Assembly (NCBI GenBank): GCA_011959805.1
Contig: BLMC01000006.1
Location: 1 to 64,000 of the forward strand
Direction of reading: 5' to 3'
DNA length: 64,000 bases
Source of the DNA: Lachnospiraceae bacterium
GTDB taxonomy: Bacteria > Bacillota > Clostridia > Lachnospirales > Lachnospiraceae
Below, one piece after another: positions 17,337-26,997 of this stretch (position 1 is the first letter of the stretch; each line of letters opens with the position of its first letter). Made by a program: the position numbers and the translations under genes. The notes under the pieces are model-generated. The model saw only the letters and a list, made by a program, of their open reading frames with translations. It was not told the DNA's origin and ran no database searches.

Positions 17337-18278
17337 ATGGAGATAGAATTTAAGCACACATCTGTATTGCTTGAAGAAACAATCAAAGCACTGGATATAA
17401 AACCTGATGGCATTTATTTGGACGGTACGCTCGGAGGCGGTGGACATGCCTTCGAGGTGTGTAGAAGATTAGGGGAAAAAGGGCATTTTTATGGAATAGA
17501 CCAAGATAAGGCCGCCATAGAAGCAGCTGGAGAACGACTGGAAGAATTTGGGGAAAAAGTTACTATTATTAGAGATAATTACTGCAATGCAGGAGAGTTA
17601 CTCAGAGAAAATGGAGTAAAATATGTAGATGGCATCATTCTTGATTTGGGTGTGTCATCGTATCAGCTTGACACGGTGGAGCGTGGATTTACCTATAAGC
17701 AGGATACCCCTTTGGATATGCGTATGGACCAGCGGCAAAAATTGACGGCAAGAGATATTGTCAATGAGTATGATGAGCAAGCGCTATATCGGGTTATCAG
17801 AGATTATGGAGAGGATCAGTTCGCAAAAAATATCGCAAAACATATTGTTCAGGTAAGAGAACAGAAACCAATTGAGACAACATTTGAGCTGAATGAAATA
17901 ATTAAAGCGGCGATTCCCGCAAAAATGCGTGTATCGGGAGGACATCCTTCCAAAAGAACTTTTCAAGCACTTCGCATAGAGTGTAATCGAGAACTAGATG
18001 TGCTCAAGGAATCACTAAGTGGTATGATCAATCTGCTAAATTCACAAGGAAGATTGTGTATTATCACATTTCACTCACTGGAAGATCGAATCGTAAAAAA
18101 TTTTTTCAGGGAAATGGAAAATCCTTGTACCTGCCCACCAGAATTTCCAGTGTGCGTCTGCGGAAAGATTCCTTATGGGAAGGTGATATCGCGCAAACCA
18201 ATTCTGCCCTCGCAGGAGGAAACAGAGTTCAATCCACGGTCGAAGAGTGCAAAGCTCAGAGTTTTTGAGCGGATATAA
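17337..18278 (+). CDS. rsmH: 16S rRNA (cytosine1402-N4)-methyltransferase
   Basis: SAM-dependent methyltransferase, formerly MraW, that modifies C1402 in the ribosomal P site. [10 protein letters not shown] at the N-terminus, the SAM-binding [12 protein letters not shown], the [11 protein letters not shown] motif and the C-terminal [12 protein letters not shown] are all family signatures. Length of 313 residues is standard. The Cys-rich stretch [13 protein letters not shown] is usual for Firmicute members. It is the second gene of the dcw cluster. Confidence 0.97.
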   Translation: MEIEFKHTSVLLEETIKALDIKPDGIYLDGTLGGGGHAFEVCRRLGEKGHFYGIDQDKAAIEAAGERLEEFGEKVTIIRDNYCNAGELLRENGVKYVDGIILDLGVSSYQLDTVERGFTYKQDTPLDMRMDQRQKLTARDIVNEYDEQALYRVIRDYGEDQFAKNIAKHIVQVREQKPIETTFELNEIIKAAIPAKMRVSGGHPSKRTFQALRIECNRELDVLKESLSGMINLLNSQGRLCIITFHSLEDRIVKNFFREMENPCTCPPEFPVCVCGKIPYGKVISRKPILPSQEETEFNPRSKSAKLRVFERI

Positions 18279-18327
18279 TACATAGATCCATTACTTATCA
18301 TCTTAATAAGGAAAGGATATCTTTAGA

Positions 18328-18840
18328 ATGAGACATGCCAATTCAACTACAAGGACAAGACAAAGCGCAGGCAGTCAGGGCAGAACTCGAAATTCAAATC
18401 AGAATTATGGCTATGTAGAAGGAAGCGCAGTTAGAAAATTGCAGACCGCTCCCAATAGACGGGAAAAGAGAAGACCAGTGTCCCGGACACAGTCTGTGCG
18501 CAAGACGAAAATAAAAGCAGTTCCCATGAATAAGGGATATATCGCAGTGGCTGCGGTGGCATTTGTGATCGTCTGTATAGTGCTTATGGGTTACGTAAAA
18601 TTGCAATCGGATATAACCAATCACATTACAAGTATTTCTAAGCTTGAGAGTCAGTTAAATGAGATGCGTCTTGCGAATGATGAGACCTACACAAAAATTA
18701 TGAGCAGTGTAGATCTTGAAGAGATCAAACGTATCGCAGTCAATGAGCTTGGAATGAAATATGCAAAAGAGGGACAGGTTGTCGAGTACACTGGTGAGGG
18801 AAATGATTATGTGCGCCAGTATGGAGCAGTACCCGAGTAA
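18328..18840 (+). CDS. FtsL-like septum formation protein
   Basis: A 170-residue bitopic membrane protein with a long basic N-terminal cytoplasmic part (about 1-70), one membrane segment at about 72-92 (IAVAAVAFVIVCIVLMGYV) and an extracytoplasmic coiled-coil of about 50 residues. That layout, and position between rsmH and the penicillin-binding proteins, is that of FtsL, which recruits the septal transpeptidase with DivIB and DivIC. Sequence conservation in this family is weak, so the name rests mostly on topology and context. Confidence 0.8.
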   Translation: MRHANSTTRTRQSAGSQGRTRNSNQNYGYVEGSAVRKLQTAPNRREKRRPVSRTQSVRKTKIKAVPMNKGYIAVAAVAFVIVCIVLMGYVKLQSDITNHITSISKLESQLNEMRLANDETYTKIMSSVDLEEIKRIAVNELGMKYAKEGQVVEYTGEGNDYVRQYGAVPE

Positions 18841-18865
18841 AATACAATAGACGCAGGTGAATTTG

Positions 18866-21091
18866 ATGGCAGAGAGACGGAGAAATCGAAGAGTCAGCAC
18901 AAGGGATGACAGAAAAAGGAGACGAAGACGCAGGGCAAGCTTAAACAAAGTAAAATCAATGAAGCTGGCAGTGATGATGCTGATCATACTGCTGGCTTTT
19001 GCAGGGTTGGGGGGGCGTTTGTATGTGATTGCCCGAGATAATCGGAATGATTATCAGAAGAAGATATTGTCACAACAGCGCTATGATTCTAAAACATTAC
19101 CCTTTAAGCGCGGAAGTATTCTTGACACCAATGGAACAATTCTTGCAGCGAGTGAAAAGGTGTATAATGTGATTCTTGATTGCAAGGTTATGCTCGATGA
19201 TGAGCTAAATGAGGAACCTACATTGAATGCACTTTCTGAGTGTTTTGGATTAGATTTGTCAGAATTAAGAAAATTTGTGAAAGAAAATCCCAATTCTCAG
19301 TATCGTGTATTAAAAAAGAGAATTGATTATGATGAGATGAGTCCTTTTCTGGAACGAAAGAATACACACAATGAAGAAGCTGCTAAAAGAAAAGGAGACG
19401 ATAAAATTGGTAAGATTGATGGGGTGTGGTTTGAGGAGGAATACATCAGACGTTATCCGAATAAATCTCTTGCCTGTGATGTGATTGGTTTTACTGGTAC
19501 AGACAACAATGGAACTTTTGGTTTGGAAGAGTTTTATAATGAGACACTTAACGGTACAAATGGAAGAGAGTATGGCTATCTCAACGACGATGCAACCTTA
19601 GAGCGCACGACTGTGCCCGCGGTGGATGGAAGTACACTTGTGACTACAATCGATGCCAATATACAAGCTATCTGTGAAAAATATATCAAACAATTTAATG
19701 AGGAACATCTAAATGAAGCGAGGGAGGGGCTTGGTGCATATAATATTGGAGTGATTATTCAAGATTGCACAAATGGTGATGTTAAGGCGATGGCAAGCTA
19801 TCCAGATTTTGATCTTAATAATCCAAGAGATATATCCGCCTATTATTCGGAAGAAGAGATTGCTCAGTTAGAGACAGACCAAGAAGAGTATTATAAAGTG
19901 TTAAATGCTTTGTGGCGTAATTTTTGCGTATCAGATACTTATGAACCAGGATCTACGGCAAAGGCAATTACGCTGGCTACAGGCATTGAGACAGGGAGAA
20001 TTCTTGGAAATGAGTCCTATTCCTGCGGCGGTGTACTAAATGTGGGTGGCCATGATATTCGCTGCAATGTTCGTTCTGGTCATGGAACGCTTGACGTCAG
20101 TGGTTCTTTGGAGCAATCCTGCAATGTGGCTTTTATGAAAATGGGCGAGGCAATCGGTAAGAAATTTTTATTGCAGTTTGAACAGATTTTTAATATTGGT
20201 TTGAAGACGAATATTGACCTTGCTGGAGAGCCTATAACAGCATCGGTGGTGTTTAACGAGAATTCTATGAATGCTTCAGAACTTGCAACGGCTTCTTTTG
20301 GACAAGGTTACAATGTCACGATGATTGAGATGGTTACAGCGTTTTCTTCTATTGTCAATGGAGGATATTACTATGAACCACATGTGGTTAGCAAGATTAC
20401 AAATTCCAATGGTGACACAATCAAAAATATTGAACCAAGAGTATTAAAACAAACAATATCAGCAACGACTTCCGAACAGATGCGTCAATATCTGTACGCA
20501 GCAGTGGCACAAGGTACAGGAAAATCAGCGCGCCCAGCAGGATATGCGATTGGTGGCAAAACAGGTACAGCGGAGATGGTTCCGCGTGATCATACGAATT
20601 ATGTTGTATCCTTTATTGGGTTTGCACCGGTAGATGATCCGCAGATTGTAATCTATTGCGTCGTAGATCGGCCCAATGTGGCAGACCAACCACATGCGAC
20701 ATACGCGACAGGAATTGTTAGAAATATTTTGACTGAGGTACTTCCTTATCTTCATATTGCCAGGACAGAGGAGATGACAATTGCAGAGCAGGAAGAAGTT
20801 GACCGGTTATTGGGCGGAGTTGTGCAAGGGGATAATCCTGAGACTGGAGAAGGTGAGAATGGCGATACTCCCGCGGAAGGTTCTGGTGAGGGACAACAAA
20901 CCCCAAATGAAAATAACAATAATTCATCTGGAGCGGAAGGTGGTGGAACCCCCTCTTATGTCGTTGATCCTGAAACAGGAGAGTTGGTTGATCCTACTAC
21001 AGGAGAGAAAGCTCAGATGGACTATAGTACAGAGGACAGTGGAACTTCTGGTGGTGAGGGCATTAGTCCTCCTCAGAACGAAACAGACTAG
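18866..21091 (+). CDS. Class B penicillin-binding protein (transpeptidase)
   Basis: Cell-wall transpeptidase with a basic cytoplasmic tail, one membrane segment (about 32-52), a dimerisation domain and a transpeptidase domain. The active-site triad is complete: YEPGSTAK with the catalytic serine, SCN in EQSCNVAF, and GGKTGTAEM. It has a Gly/Glu/Asn-rich C-terminal tail of about 90 residues after the catalytic domain, ending in repeated short Pro/Glu/Thr/Gly stretches and no PASTA domain. ATG 18866 is preferred (AGGTGA just upstream), though GTG 18857 is possible. Together with the next gene it forms the FtsI/SpoVD-type pair usual here; which one serves septation and which spore cortex is not decidable from sequence. 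Confidence 0.93.
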   Translation: MAERRRNRRVSTRDDRKRRRRRRASLNKVKSMKLAVMMLIILLAFAGLGGRLYVIARDNRNDYQKKILSQQRYDSKTLPFKRGSILDTNGTILAASEKVYNVILDCKVMLDDELNEEPTLNALSECFGLDLSELRKFVKENPNSQYRVLKKRIDYDEMSPFLERKNTHNEEAAKRKGDDKIGKIDGVWFEEEYIRRYPNKSLACDVIGFTGTDNNGTFGLEEFYNETLNGTNGREYGYLNDDATLERTTVPAVDGSTLVTTIDANIQAICEKYIKQFNEEHLNEAREGLGAYNIGVIIQDCTNGDVKAMASYPDFDLNNPRDISAYYSEEEIAQLETDQEEYYKVLNALWRNFCVSDTYEPGSTAKAITLATGIETGRILGNESYSCGGVLNVGGHDIRCNVRSGHGTLDVSGSLEQSCNVAFMKMGEAIGKKFLLQFEQIFNIGLKTNIDLAGEPITASVVFNENSMNASELATASFGQGYNVTMIEMVTAFSSIVNGGYYYEPHVVSKITNSNGDTIKNIEPRVLKQTISATTSEQMRQYLYAAVAQGTGKSARPAGYAIGGKTGTAEMVPRDHTNYVVSFIGFAPVDDPQIVIYCVVDRPNVADQPHATYATGIVRNILTEVLPYLHIARTEEMTIAEQEEVDRLLGGVVQGDNPETGEGENGDTPAEGSGEGQQTPNENNNNSSGAEGGGTPSYVVDPETGELVDPTTGEKAQMDYSTEDSGTSGGEGISPPQNETD

Positions 21092-21160
21092 TTTTAACAT
21101 ATATGGAACTCTGCATTCATAAAATGGTAGTGATATAAAATTTATAATGTAGAGGTAAGA

Positions 21161-22915
21161 ATGGCAAACCGAAACAGTACAGGAAGACGGAATATGACCA
21201 TACAGAAAAAAAAGACCTTTGTACTGTGTGTTGTGTCTGTAGTGATGCTTTTGCTACTTGGTGTTCGTGTAGGATATTTGATGTTAATGTGTTCGGATTA
21301 TTACACAGCGCGTGCCACTGACTTGCATGAGCGGGAACGCGATATTAAGGCTGCAAGGGGAAGAATTATTGACGCAACAGGTACTATCCTGGCAGACAAT
21401 AAGACCGTTTGTACAATATCTGTTATTCATAGTCAGATAAAAGAACCAGAGCAAGTGATTGATATGTTGTGCCGTGAATTAGGACTTTCTGAGGAATATG
21501 TGCGCAAGCGCGTAGAAAAATACAGTGCCAGAGAGCGTATTAAAAGCAATGTGGAGAAGGAAATCGGTGACAAAATACGAAATTATGATATGGCAGGAGT
21601 GAAAGTGGATGAAGACTATAAACGGTATTATCCATATGATACTTTGGCATCTAAGGTGTTAGGTTTTACTGGAGGAGATAATCAAGGTATTATTGGATTA
21701 GAAGTAGCCTATGAGAAGTATTTGACCGGCAAAAAGGGACAGATTCTTACGTTGACAGATGCTAGGGGAATTGAACTTGATGGAATGGGAGAGCGAAGAA
21801 AAGAACCAGTGGCTGGTAAGGACCTCTATATTAGCCTAGATGTGAATATTCAAAAATATGCGGAACAGCTTGCAAAACAGGCATATGAGACAAAACAGGC
21901 AGCAGGCGTATCTATTATTGTAATGAATGTCAATAATGGCGAGATTCTTGCGATGGTGGATGTGCCAGAGTTTCATTTGAATGAACCCTACACATTAATC
22001 GATGAGTTTGCGATACAACAGGGGACTACCGAGGAAAGTACCCAAGATTTGCTAAATAAAATGTGGAGAAATGGTTGCATTAATGATACTTATGAACCGG
22101 GTTCTACATTTAAGATTATAACAGCTGCCGCAGGATTAGAAAGTGGTGCGGTTCGGTTGGAGGATAATTTTTCTTGTCCAGGGTTTATTATTGTGGATGA
22201 CCGAAAAATCCGGTGTCATAAAGTTGCTGGACACGGTGCAGAGGATTTTACTCACGCGGTCATGAATTCTTGTAATCCTGTGTTTATTGCAGTGGGGTTA
22301 AGAATTGGTGTGGAACGCTATTATGAGTATTTTACGAATTTTGGTTTGAGACAAAAAACAGGGATTGATTTGCCAGGGGAGGCAGGAACGATTATGCATC
22401 AGCCTGATAAAATTGGAGATGTTGAGCTTGCAACTATATCATTTGGTCAGTCTTTTCAAATAACTCCTGTGCGATTGATGACTACAGTTGCAGGTCTAAT
22501 TAACGGTGGAAAATTGGTGACGCCTCATTTTGGAGTAAAGGCGGTGAATGCAGATGGCTCGTCTATCGATGAGTTTGTATATCCAATCTCAGAAGGAATT
22601 TTATCGACGGATACGACAGAGAAATTAAAATATGTTCTGGAACAAGTTGTGGAGAATGGCGGCGGTAAGAATGGTTATGTGGAAGGTTTTCGCATAGGAG
22701 GGAAAACGGCTACAAGTCAGACACTTCCAAGGGGGAGCGGCAGGTATATTGCTTCTTTTTTGGGTTTTGCACCAGCGGATAATCCAAAAGTTATGGCGCT
22801 TGCTATAATTGATACTCCGCAGGGCACTTATTATGGGGGACAGATAGCCGCACCTGTTGTAAGACAATTGTTTGAAAATATTCTTCCATATTTGGAAGAG
22901 ATTGGTTATCAATAA
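21161..22915 (+). CDS. Class B penicillin-binding protein with a KTA third motif
   Basis: Second class B transpeptidase, 584 residues, with one N-terminal membrane segment (about 18-40), a dimerisation domain and a catalytic domain. The first motif is YEPGSTFK and the second SCN in NSCNPVF. The third is GGKTATSQ, where the usual glycine after KT is alanine. It lacks the disordered tail of its upstream neighbour. It is likely the SpoVD/FtsI paralogue. The stop is followed by a copy of the dispersed repeat instead of mraY. Confidence 0.93.
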   Translation: MANRNSTGRRNMTIQKKKTFVLCVVSVVMLLLLGVRVGYLMLMCSDYYTARATDLHERERDIKAARGRIIDATGTILADNKTVCTISVIHSQIKEPEQVIDMLCRELGLSEEYVRKRVEKYSARERIKSNVEKEIGDKIRNYDMAGVKVDEDYKRYYPYDTLASKVLGFTGGDNQGIIGLEVAYEKYLTGKKGQILTLTDARGIELDGMGERRKEPVAGKDLYISLDVNIQKYAEQLAKQAYETKQAAGVSIIVMNVNNGEILAMVDVPEFHLNEPYTLIDEFAIQQGTTEESTQDLLNKMWRNGCINDTYEPGSTFKIITAAAGLESGAVRLEDNFSCPGFIIVDDRKIRCHKVAGHGAEDFTHAVMNSCNPVFIAVGLRIGVERYYEYFTNFGLRQKTGIDLPGEAGTIMHQPDKIGDVELATISFGQSFQITPVRLMTTVAGLINGGKLVTPHFGVKAVNADGSSIDEFVYPISEGILSTDTTEKLKYVLEQVVENGGGKNGYVEGFRIGGKTATSQTLPRGSGRYIASFLGFAPADNPKVMALAIIDTPQGTYYGGQIAAPVVRQLFENILPYLEEIGYQ

Positions 22916-22925
22916 GAGAGCTATA

Positions 22926-23014
22926 TTTATTGCAGATGTGCGAATGGAGTCTATTTATATGTTAGCAGAGTTGACTCGCGCGCCGAAGTAAGAATCCCGA
23001 TGGTATTCTTGAAA
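22926..23014 (+). repeat. Dispersed intergenic repeat, copy B
   Basis: Begins TTTATTGCAGATGTGCGA and ends with hairpin AAGAATCCC...GGTATTCTT then GAAA. It matches copies A (9638) and C (62897, reversed). The first stem here is TGTGCGA with TCGCGCG (one G-U), replacing GCGTGCAA/TTGCACGC of copy C. It fills the space between the second PBP gene and murD. Confidence 0.8.
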
Positions 23015-23042
23015 GGATTAGAGAAGGGTTGAAGAAGGAAAC

Positions 23043-24428
23043 ATGATTGAAGTTAAAAATAAGCGTGTGATTGTTGTCGGAACTGGAAAAAGTGGTATTG
23101 GTTCGGCAGTTTTACTTGAGAATAACGAAGCAGTACCTGTTTTGTATGATAGTAATGAAAAAACAGATATTGAGTCAGTGAAGATATTGATGCGCGAGTG
23201 TCTTAAACATGATACGAAAGCAGAAATTTATGTCGGAGCGTTTCCAAAAGGAATTACAGATGGGGTAGAACTGGCCGTTTTAAGTCCGGGTGTTCCTATT
23301 GACGCAGATTTTGTGATAGATATGAAGGCGAAGGGAATTCACATATGGGGGGAGATTGAACTTGCCTATCACTATGCAAAAGGCAGCGCGATTGCGATTA
23401 CAGGAACAAATGGAAAGACAACAACGACATCATTGGTAGGGCAAATTATGCAAGAATACTACAATGACGTCTATATTGTTGGAAATATTGGCAATCCATA
23501 TACAGAAGCGGCGCCATTTATGCAGGAGGATACAATATCAGTCGCGGAGATTTCTAGTTTTCAACTTGAAACAATCGAGTCGTTTCATCCAAAGGTTTCT
23601 GCAATTTTGAATATTACCCCAGACCATCTAAATCGTCATCACACAATGGAAAATTATGTGGCGGCAAAAGAAGCAGTGACAATGAACCAGACAAAAAATG
23701 ATTTTTGTGTCTTAAATTATGAGAATGAATACACCAGAAAATTTGGGGATAGATGTCCAGCTAAAGTAATCTATTTTTCGTCGGCACAAAAATTGGATGA
23801 AGGACTTTATTACCAGGGTGAAGAGATTTATCTTGCCAAGAACGGTGTAACGCAGCGTCTTTTAAATGTAAAAACGGATATGAATCTTGTGGGGCTTTGC
23901 AATATTGAAAATGTAATGGCAGCAATTGGAATTAGTATGTGTGCAAAGGTTCCATTAGAAAATATTCTTAATACCATTCGACATTTTGTCGCAGTGGAAC
24001 ATCGAATTGAATATGTTGCGACCAAGAAAGGAGTTAAATATTATAATGATTCTAAGGCAACAAATACAGACGCGGCAATTCAGGGAATTAAAGCGATGGA
24101 GAGACCTACAGTTCTCATTGGCGGAGGATATGACAAGGGCAGTGCTTATGATGACTGGATACAGTCTTTTGATGGAAAAGTAAAGAAGTTGGTACTGATT
24201 GGACAGACACGTGAAAAAATAGCAGATTGTGCGATAAAATATGGTTTTTTGAAGACGGATATTTTTTTTGCGGATTCTTTTGCGGAAGCATTAGATATTT
24301 GTGTGCAGGAGGCTGTAAAAGGAGATGCAGTGCTCTTATCCCCGGCCTGCGCGAGCTGGGGAATGTTTCCAAATTATGAAGTGCGCGGCAGACAGTTTAA
24401 AGAATATGTAAAGCGTCTGGAGGAGTGA
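23043..24428 (+). CDS. murD: UDP-N-acetylmuramoyl-L-alanine--D-glutamate ligase
   Basis: ATP-dependent Mur ligase adding D-glutamate to UDP-MurNAc-L-Ala in the cytoplasm. The N-terminal Rossmann-like part has VVGTGKSGIGSA, the central ATPase domain has ITGTNGKTTTTSLVG, and later AEISSFQLE, NITPDHLNRH and YYNDSKATNTDA are family motifs. The 461-residue length is normal. ATG 23043 follows GAAGGAA. ftsW begins 4 nt after the stop. Confidence 0.97.
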   Translation: MIEVKNKRVIVVGTGKSGIGSAVLLENNEAVPVLYDSNEKTDIESVKILMRECLKHDTKAEIYVGAFPKGITDGVELAVLSPGVPIDADFVIDMKAKGIHIWGEIELAYHYAKGSAIAITGTNGKTTTTSLVGQIMQEYYNDVYIVGNIGNPYTEAAPFMQEDTISVAEISSFQLETIESFHPKVSAILNITPDHLNRHHTMENYVAAKEAVTMNQTKNDFCVLNYENEYTRKFGDRCPAKVIYFSSAQKLDEGLYYQGEEIYLAKNGVTQRLLNVKTDMNLVGLCNIENVMAAIGISMCAKVPLENILNTIRHFVAVEHRIEYVATKKGVKYYNDSKATNTDAAIQGIKAMERPTVLIGGGYDKGSAYDDWIQSFDGKVKKLVLIGQTREKIADCAIKYGFLKTDIFFADSFAEALDICVQEAVKGDAVLLSPACASWGMFPNYEVRGRQFKEYVKRLEE

Positions 24429-24432
24429 TAAT

Positions 24433-25584
24433 GTGGCAAGACAAACAGTTAAATTCCGAAGCAGTAAGCACAATATGGATTATGTACTATTAACAGTTGT
24501 ATTATTCTTGGTGGGATTTGGTCTGTTGATGATTTATTCTGTCAGTTCTTATGAGGCGGGAGTAGAACGTGGAAATTCAGCTTTTTTTCTAAAGAATCAG
24601 GCACAAAATACAGTTGTTGGATTTGTCGCACTTTTTATTATGATTAAGTTCCCATATAAAGCACTTCAAAAGATGGATGTCATGGCAATTGTTGTATCTG
24701 CGATATTGATTATTTTGGTCAAGTCACCGATAGGCGTTAGCAGAAATGGTGCAAGTCGATGGATTGATGTGGGGATTACCACTTTTCAGCCGGCGGAGGT
24801 TGCCAAGATAGGTGTCATTATCTATCTGGCAAGTATTATTCAACGGTTGGAAAGTCTTGGAAAAAATGTAATTAGAACTCCAAAAGGGCTTGCGGTTATT
24901 CTGGTGCCGCCCACGGTGATTGCAGGTTTGGTCTATGCACTGACTAACAATTTAAGTTCGGCGATTATTATTATGGGAATTGCGGTTGCCATGCTCTTTG
25001 TGGCAGTGCCAGATTATAAGTGGTTTGTTGCAATTGGCGCAACTGGAATTGCAATGGTAACAGCATTGATTATGTATGTGTCGAGTGCAGATGCATCGGA
25101 TTCTAATTTCCGTTTGGCACGTGTTAAGGCGTGGTTGGAACCAGAAGCTTTCAGTACAGATAAGGCATTCCAAACATTGCAAGCATTGTATGCAATTGGT
25201 TCTGGTGGTATCTGGGGAAAAGGGCTAGGACAAAGCATGCAAAAAAGAGGTTTTTTGCCGGAAGCCCAAAATGATATGATTTTTTCTATTATTTGTGAGG
25301 AGTTGGGATTGTTTGGAGCACTGGCAATTATTTTGTTGTTTGTGGTGTTGATTTGGAGTTGTATGGTGATTGCTAACAAGACTGTAGATCGATTTGGCGC
25401 CCTTTTGGTAGTTGGGGTGATGGCACATTATGCCATACAGGTGATATTGAATATTGCAGTGGTAACAAATACAATTCCCAATACGGGGATTACACTACCT
25501 TTTATTAGTTATGGAGGAACATCAACTTTATTTTTGCTGACAGAAATCGGCATTGTATTGAATGTGAGCAAAAGTTGCCGCTAA
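24433..25584 (+). CDS. ftsW: FtsW-type SEDS glycosyltransferase
   Basis: Polytopic membrane peptidoglycan polymerase of the SEDS family, about ten hydrophobic segments over 383 residues. Diagnostic pieces are GASRWIDVGITTFQPAEVAK, the GLGQSMQKRGFLPEAQNDMIFSI loop region, and ITLPFISYGGTS near the end. The start is GTG 24433, preceded by GGAGGAG within the end of murD. It should work with one of the two class B PBPs upstream. RodA is a possible alternative name, but the dcw setting favours FtsW. Confidence 0.93.
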   Translation: MARQTVKFRSSKHNMDYVLLTVVLFLVGFGLLMIYSVSSYEAGVERGNSAFFLKNQAQNTVVGFVALFIMIKFPYKALQKMDVMAIVVSAILIILVKSPIGVSRNGASRWIDVGITTFQPAEVAKIGVIIYLASIIQRLESLGKNVIRTPKGLAVILVPPTVIAGLVYALTNNLSSAIIIMGIAVAMLFVAVPDYKWFVAIGATGIAMVTALIMYVSSADASDSNFRLARVKAWLEPEAFSTDKAFQTLQALYAIGSGGIWGKGLGQSMQKRGFLPEAQNDMIFSIICEELGLFGALAIILLFVVLIWSCMVIANKTVDRFGALLVVGVMAHYAIQVILNIAVVTNTIPNTGITLPFISYGGTSTLFLLTEIGIVLNVSKSCR

Positions 25585-25666
25585 GTCACATTTTTGTAAT
25601 TTATCGACATTTATAATACATTCCTGCATATAATATTATGATTGATAAAATGATGTGGTGAAGCTT

Positions 25667-26983
25667 ATGACCCATTTTGACAAGGGTAGTGAGTCGATAT
25701 GGATAGAGGGAAAAAGGTCGCTTAGCGGGAGGATACCAATACAAGGTTCTAAAAATGCAGCGCTGCCAATACTGGCGGCATGTATGCTAATACCTGGGAA
25801 GTGTGTGTTGAATGGTTGCCCAGATATTACAGATATCAAGTGTATGTGTAGTCTTTTGAAAAGCACTGGTGCAGAGGTGGATATCAATAGTGCAAAAGCA
25901 GGGAATCAAATTACAATTGATACACGAAATGTAAGAGAGCACCGACTACCAGAAAAGTATGTGTCCGCGATGCGTTCATCTGTAGTGATGATGGGGGCAA
26001 TGCTTGGACGGCTCGGTGAAGTTTATGTCAATTATCCAGGCGGTTGTGTGATTGGTGAAAGACCAATTAATTTGCACTTGTATGGATTGGAAAAATTGGG
26101 GGCACAGATATGGATAGAAGGGAATCATATTCATGCTTACGCTGACGAGTTGAAAGGGGCGGTAATTGATCTGCCATTTCCAAGTGTAGGTGCAACCCAA
26201 AATATTATATTGGCAGCAGTTACAGCACAGGGAACTACAATTATAAAAAATGCAGCGCGGGAACCAGAAATTATAGAGTTGTGTAAGTTCCTAAATAAGG
26301 CAGGTGCGAAGATTGATTATGCGGGCGCATTTTTGCCGGAAGGAAGAATTGTCATACATGGGATAGAATTATCTAGGCTTCATGAAGTTTCCTATGAGAT
26401 TATCACAGACAGGATTGTTGCAGGAACGTATTTATTTGCTACATTGGCAGCAGGCGGAGAGGTAACTCTGGAAAATATTCCCATCGGACAACTGGATAGT
26501 ATCTGTGATATTATAACAAGGATGGGGGCGATGATTGCCCTAAATGAGGATGGGAGCGAGGTGACGATTTATGCAAATGAAAGAGAGAAAATTATTAACA
26601 TTCCATACATAGAAACACAGGTATATCCAGCTTTTCCAACAGATCTTCAATCACCGTTGCTCGCAGCCGCTTGTATGGCAAAAGGGCAGTTAAAGGTGCA
26701 AGAAAAAATTTTTACAAGTAGATTTCGTATTGTGGAAGAGTTGAGACGGATGGGGGCAGATGTGACTGTAGAAAAGGATTTGGCAGTGGTTACAGGTGGT
26801 AGAGAGTTGGAAGGAAGAACAGTAATTGCGAGGGAGTTGAGAGGTGGTGCAGCGCTTGTTATAGCAGGATTGTGTGCGTCTGGTATCACAACGGTAGCAG
26901 ATGCAGGATACATAGGGAGAGGATATCAGAATATTGTGGAAGACCTTACCAAGCTTGGAGCGCGTATCAGATATGGAAATTGA
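25667..26983 (+). CDS. murA: UDP-N-acetylglucosamine 1-carboxyvinyltransferase
   Basis: First committed enzyme of peptidoglycan synthesis, transferring enolpyruvate from PEP to UDP-GlcNAc. The substrate-binding K29-N30 in GSKNAALP and the catalytic C127 in YPGGCVIGERP are present, so it would be expected to be fosfomycin-sensitive by family knowledge. The repeated alpha/beta fold and about 438 residues are typical. ATG 25667 is preferred; GTG 25655 in the same frame is an alternative. Two copies (MurA, MurZ) are common in Firmicutes, so this may be one of two. Confidence 0.93.
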   Translation: MTHFDKGSESIWIEGKRSLSGRIPIQGSKNAALPILAACMLIPGKCVLNGCPDITDIKCMCSLLKSTGAEVDINSAKAGNQITIDTRNVREHRLPEKYVSAMRSSVVMMGAMLGRLGEVYVNYPGGCVIGERPINLHLYGLEKLGAQIWIEGNHIHAYADELKGAVIDLPFPSVGATQNIILAAVTAQGTTIIKNAAREPEIIELCKFLNKAGAKIDYAGAFLPEGRIVIHGIELSRLHEVSYEIITDRIVAGTYLFATLAAGGEVTLENIPIGQLDSICDIITRMGAMIALNEDGSEVTIYANEREKIINIPYIETQVYPAFPTDLQSPLLAAACMAKGQLKVQEKIFTSRFRIVEELRRMGADVTVEKDLAVVTGGRELEGRTVIARELRGGAALVIAGLCASGITTVADAGYIGRGYQNIVEDLTKLGARIRYGN

Positions 26984-26997
26984 TATGAGGAAAAGGC

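Noticed and set aside
25600-25640. TTTATCGACAT before murA as a Spo0A box or promoter
   Set aside because: The reversed box matches only partly, and the TATAAT hexamers nearby lack a -35 at proper distance.
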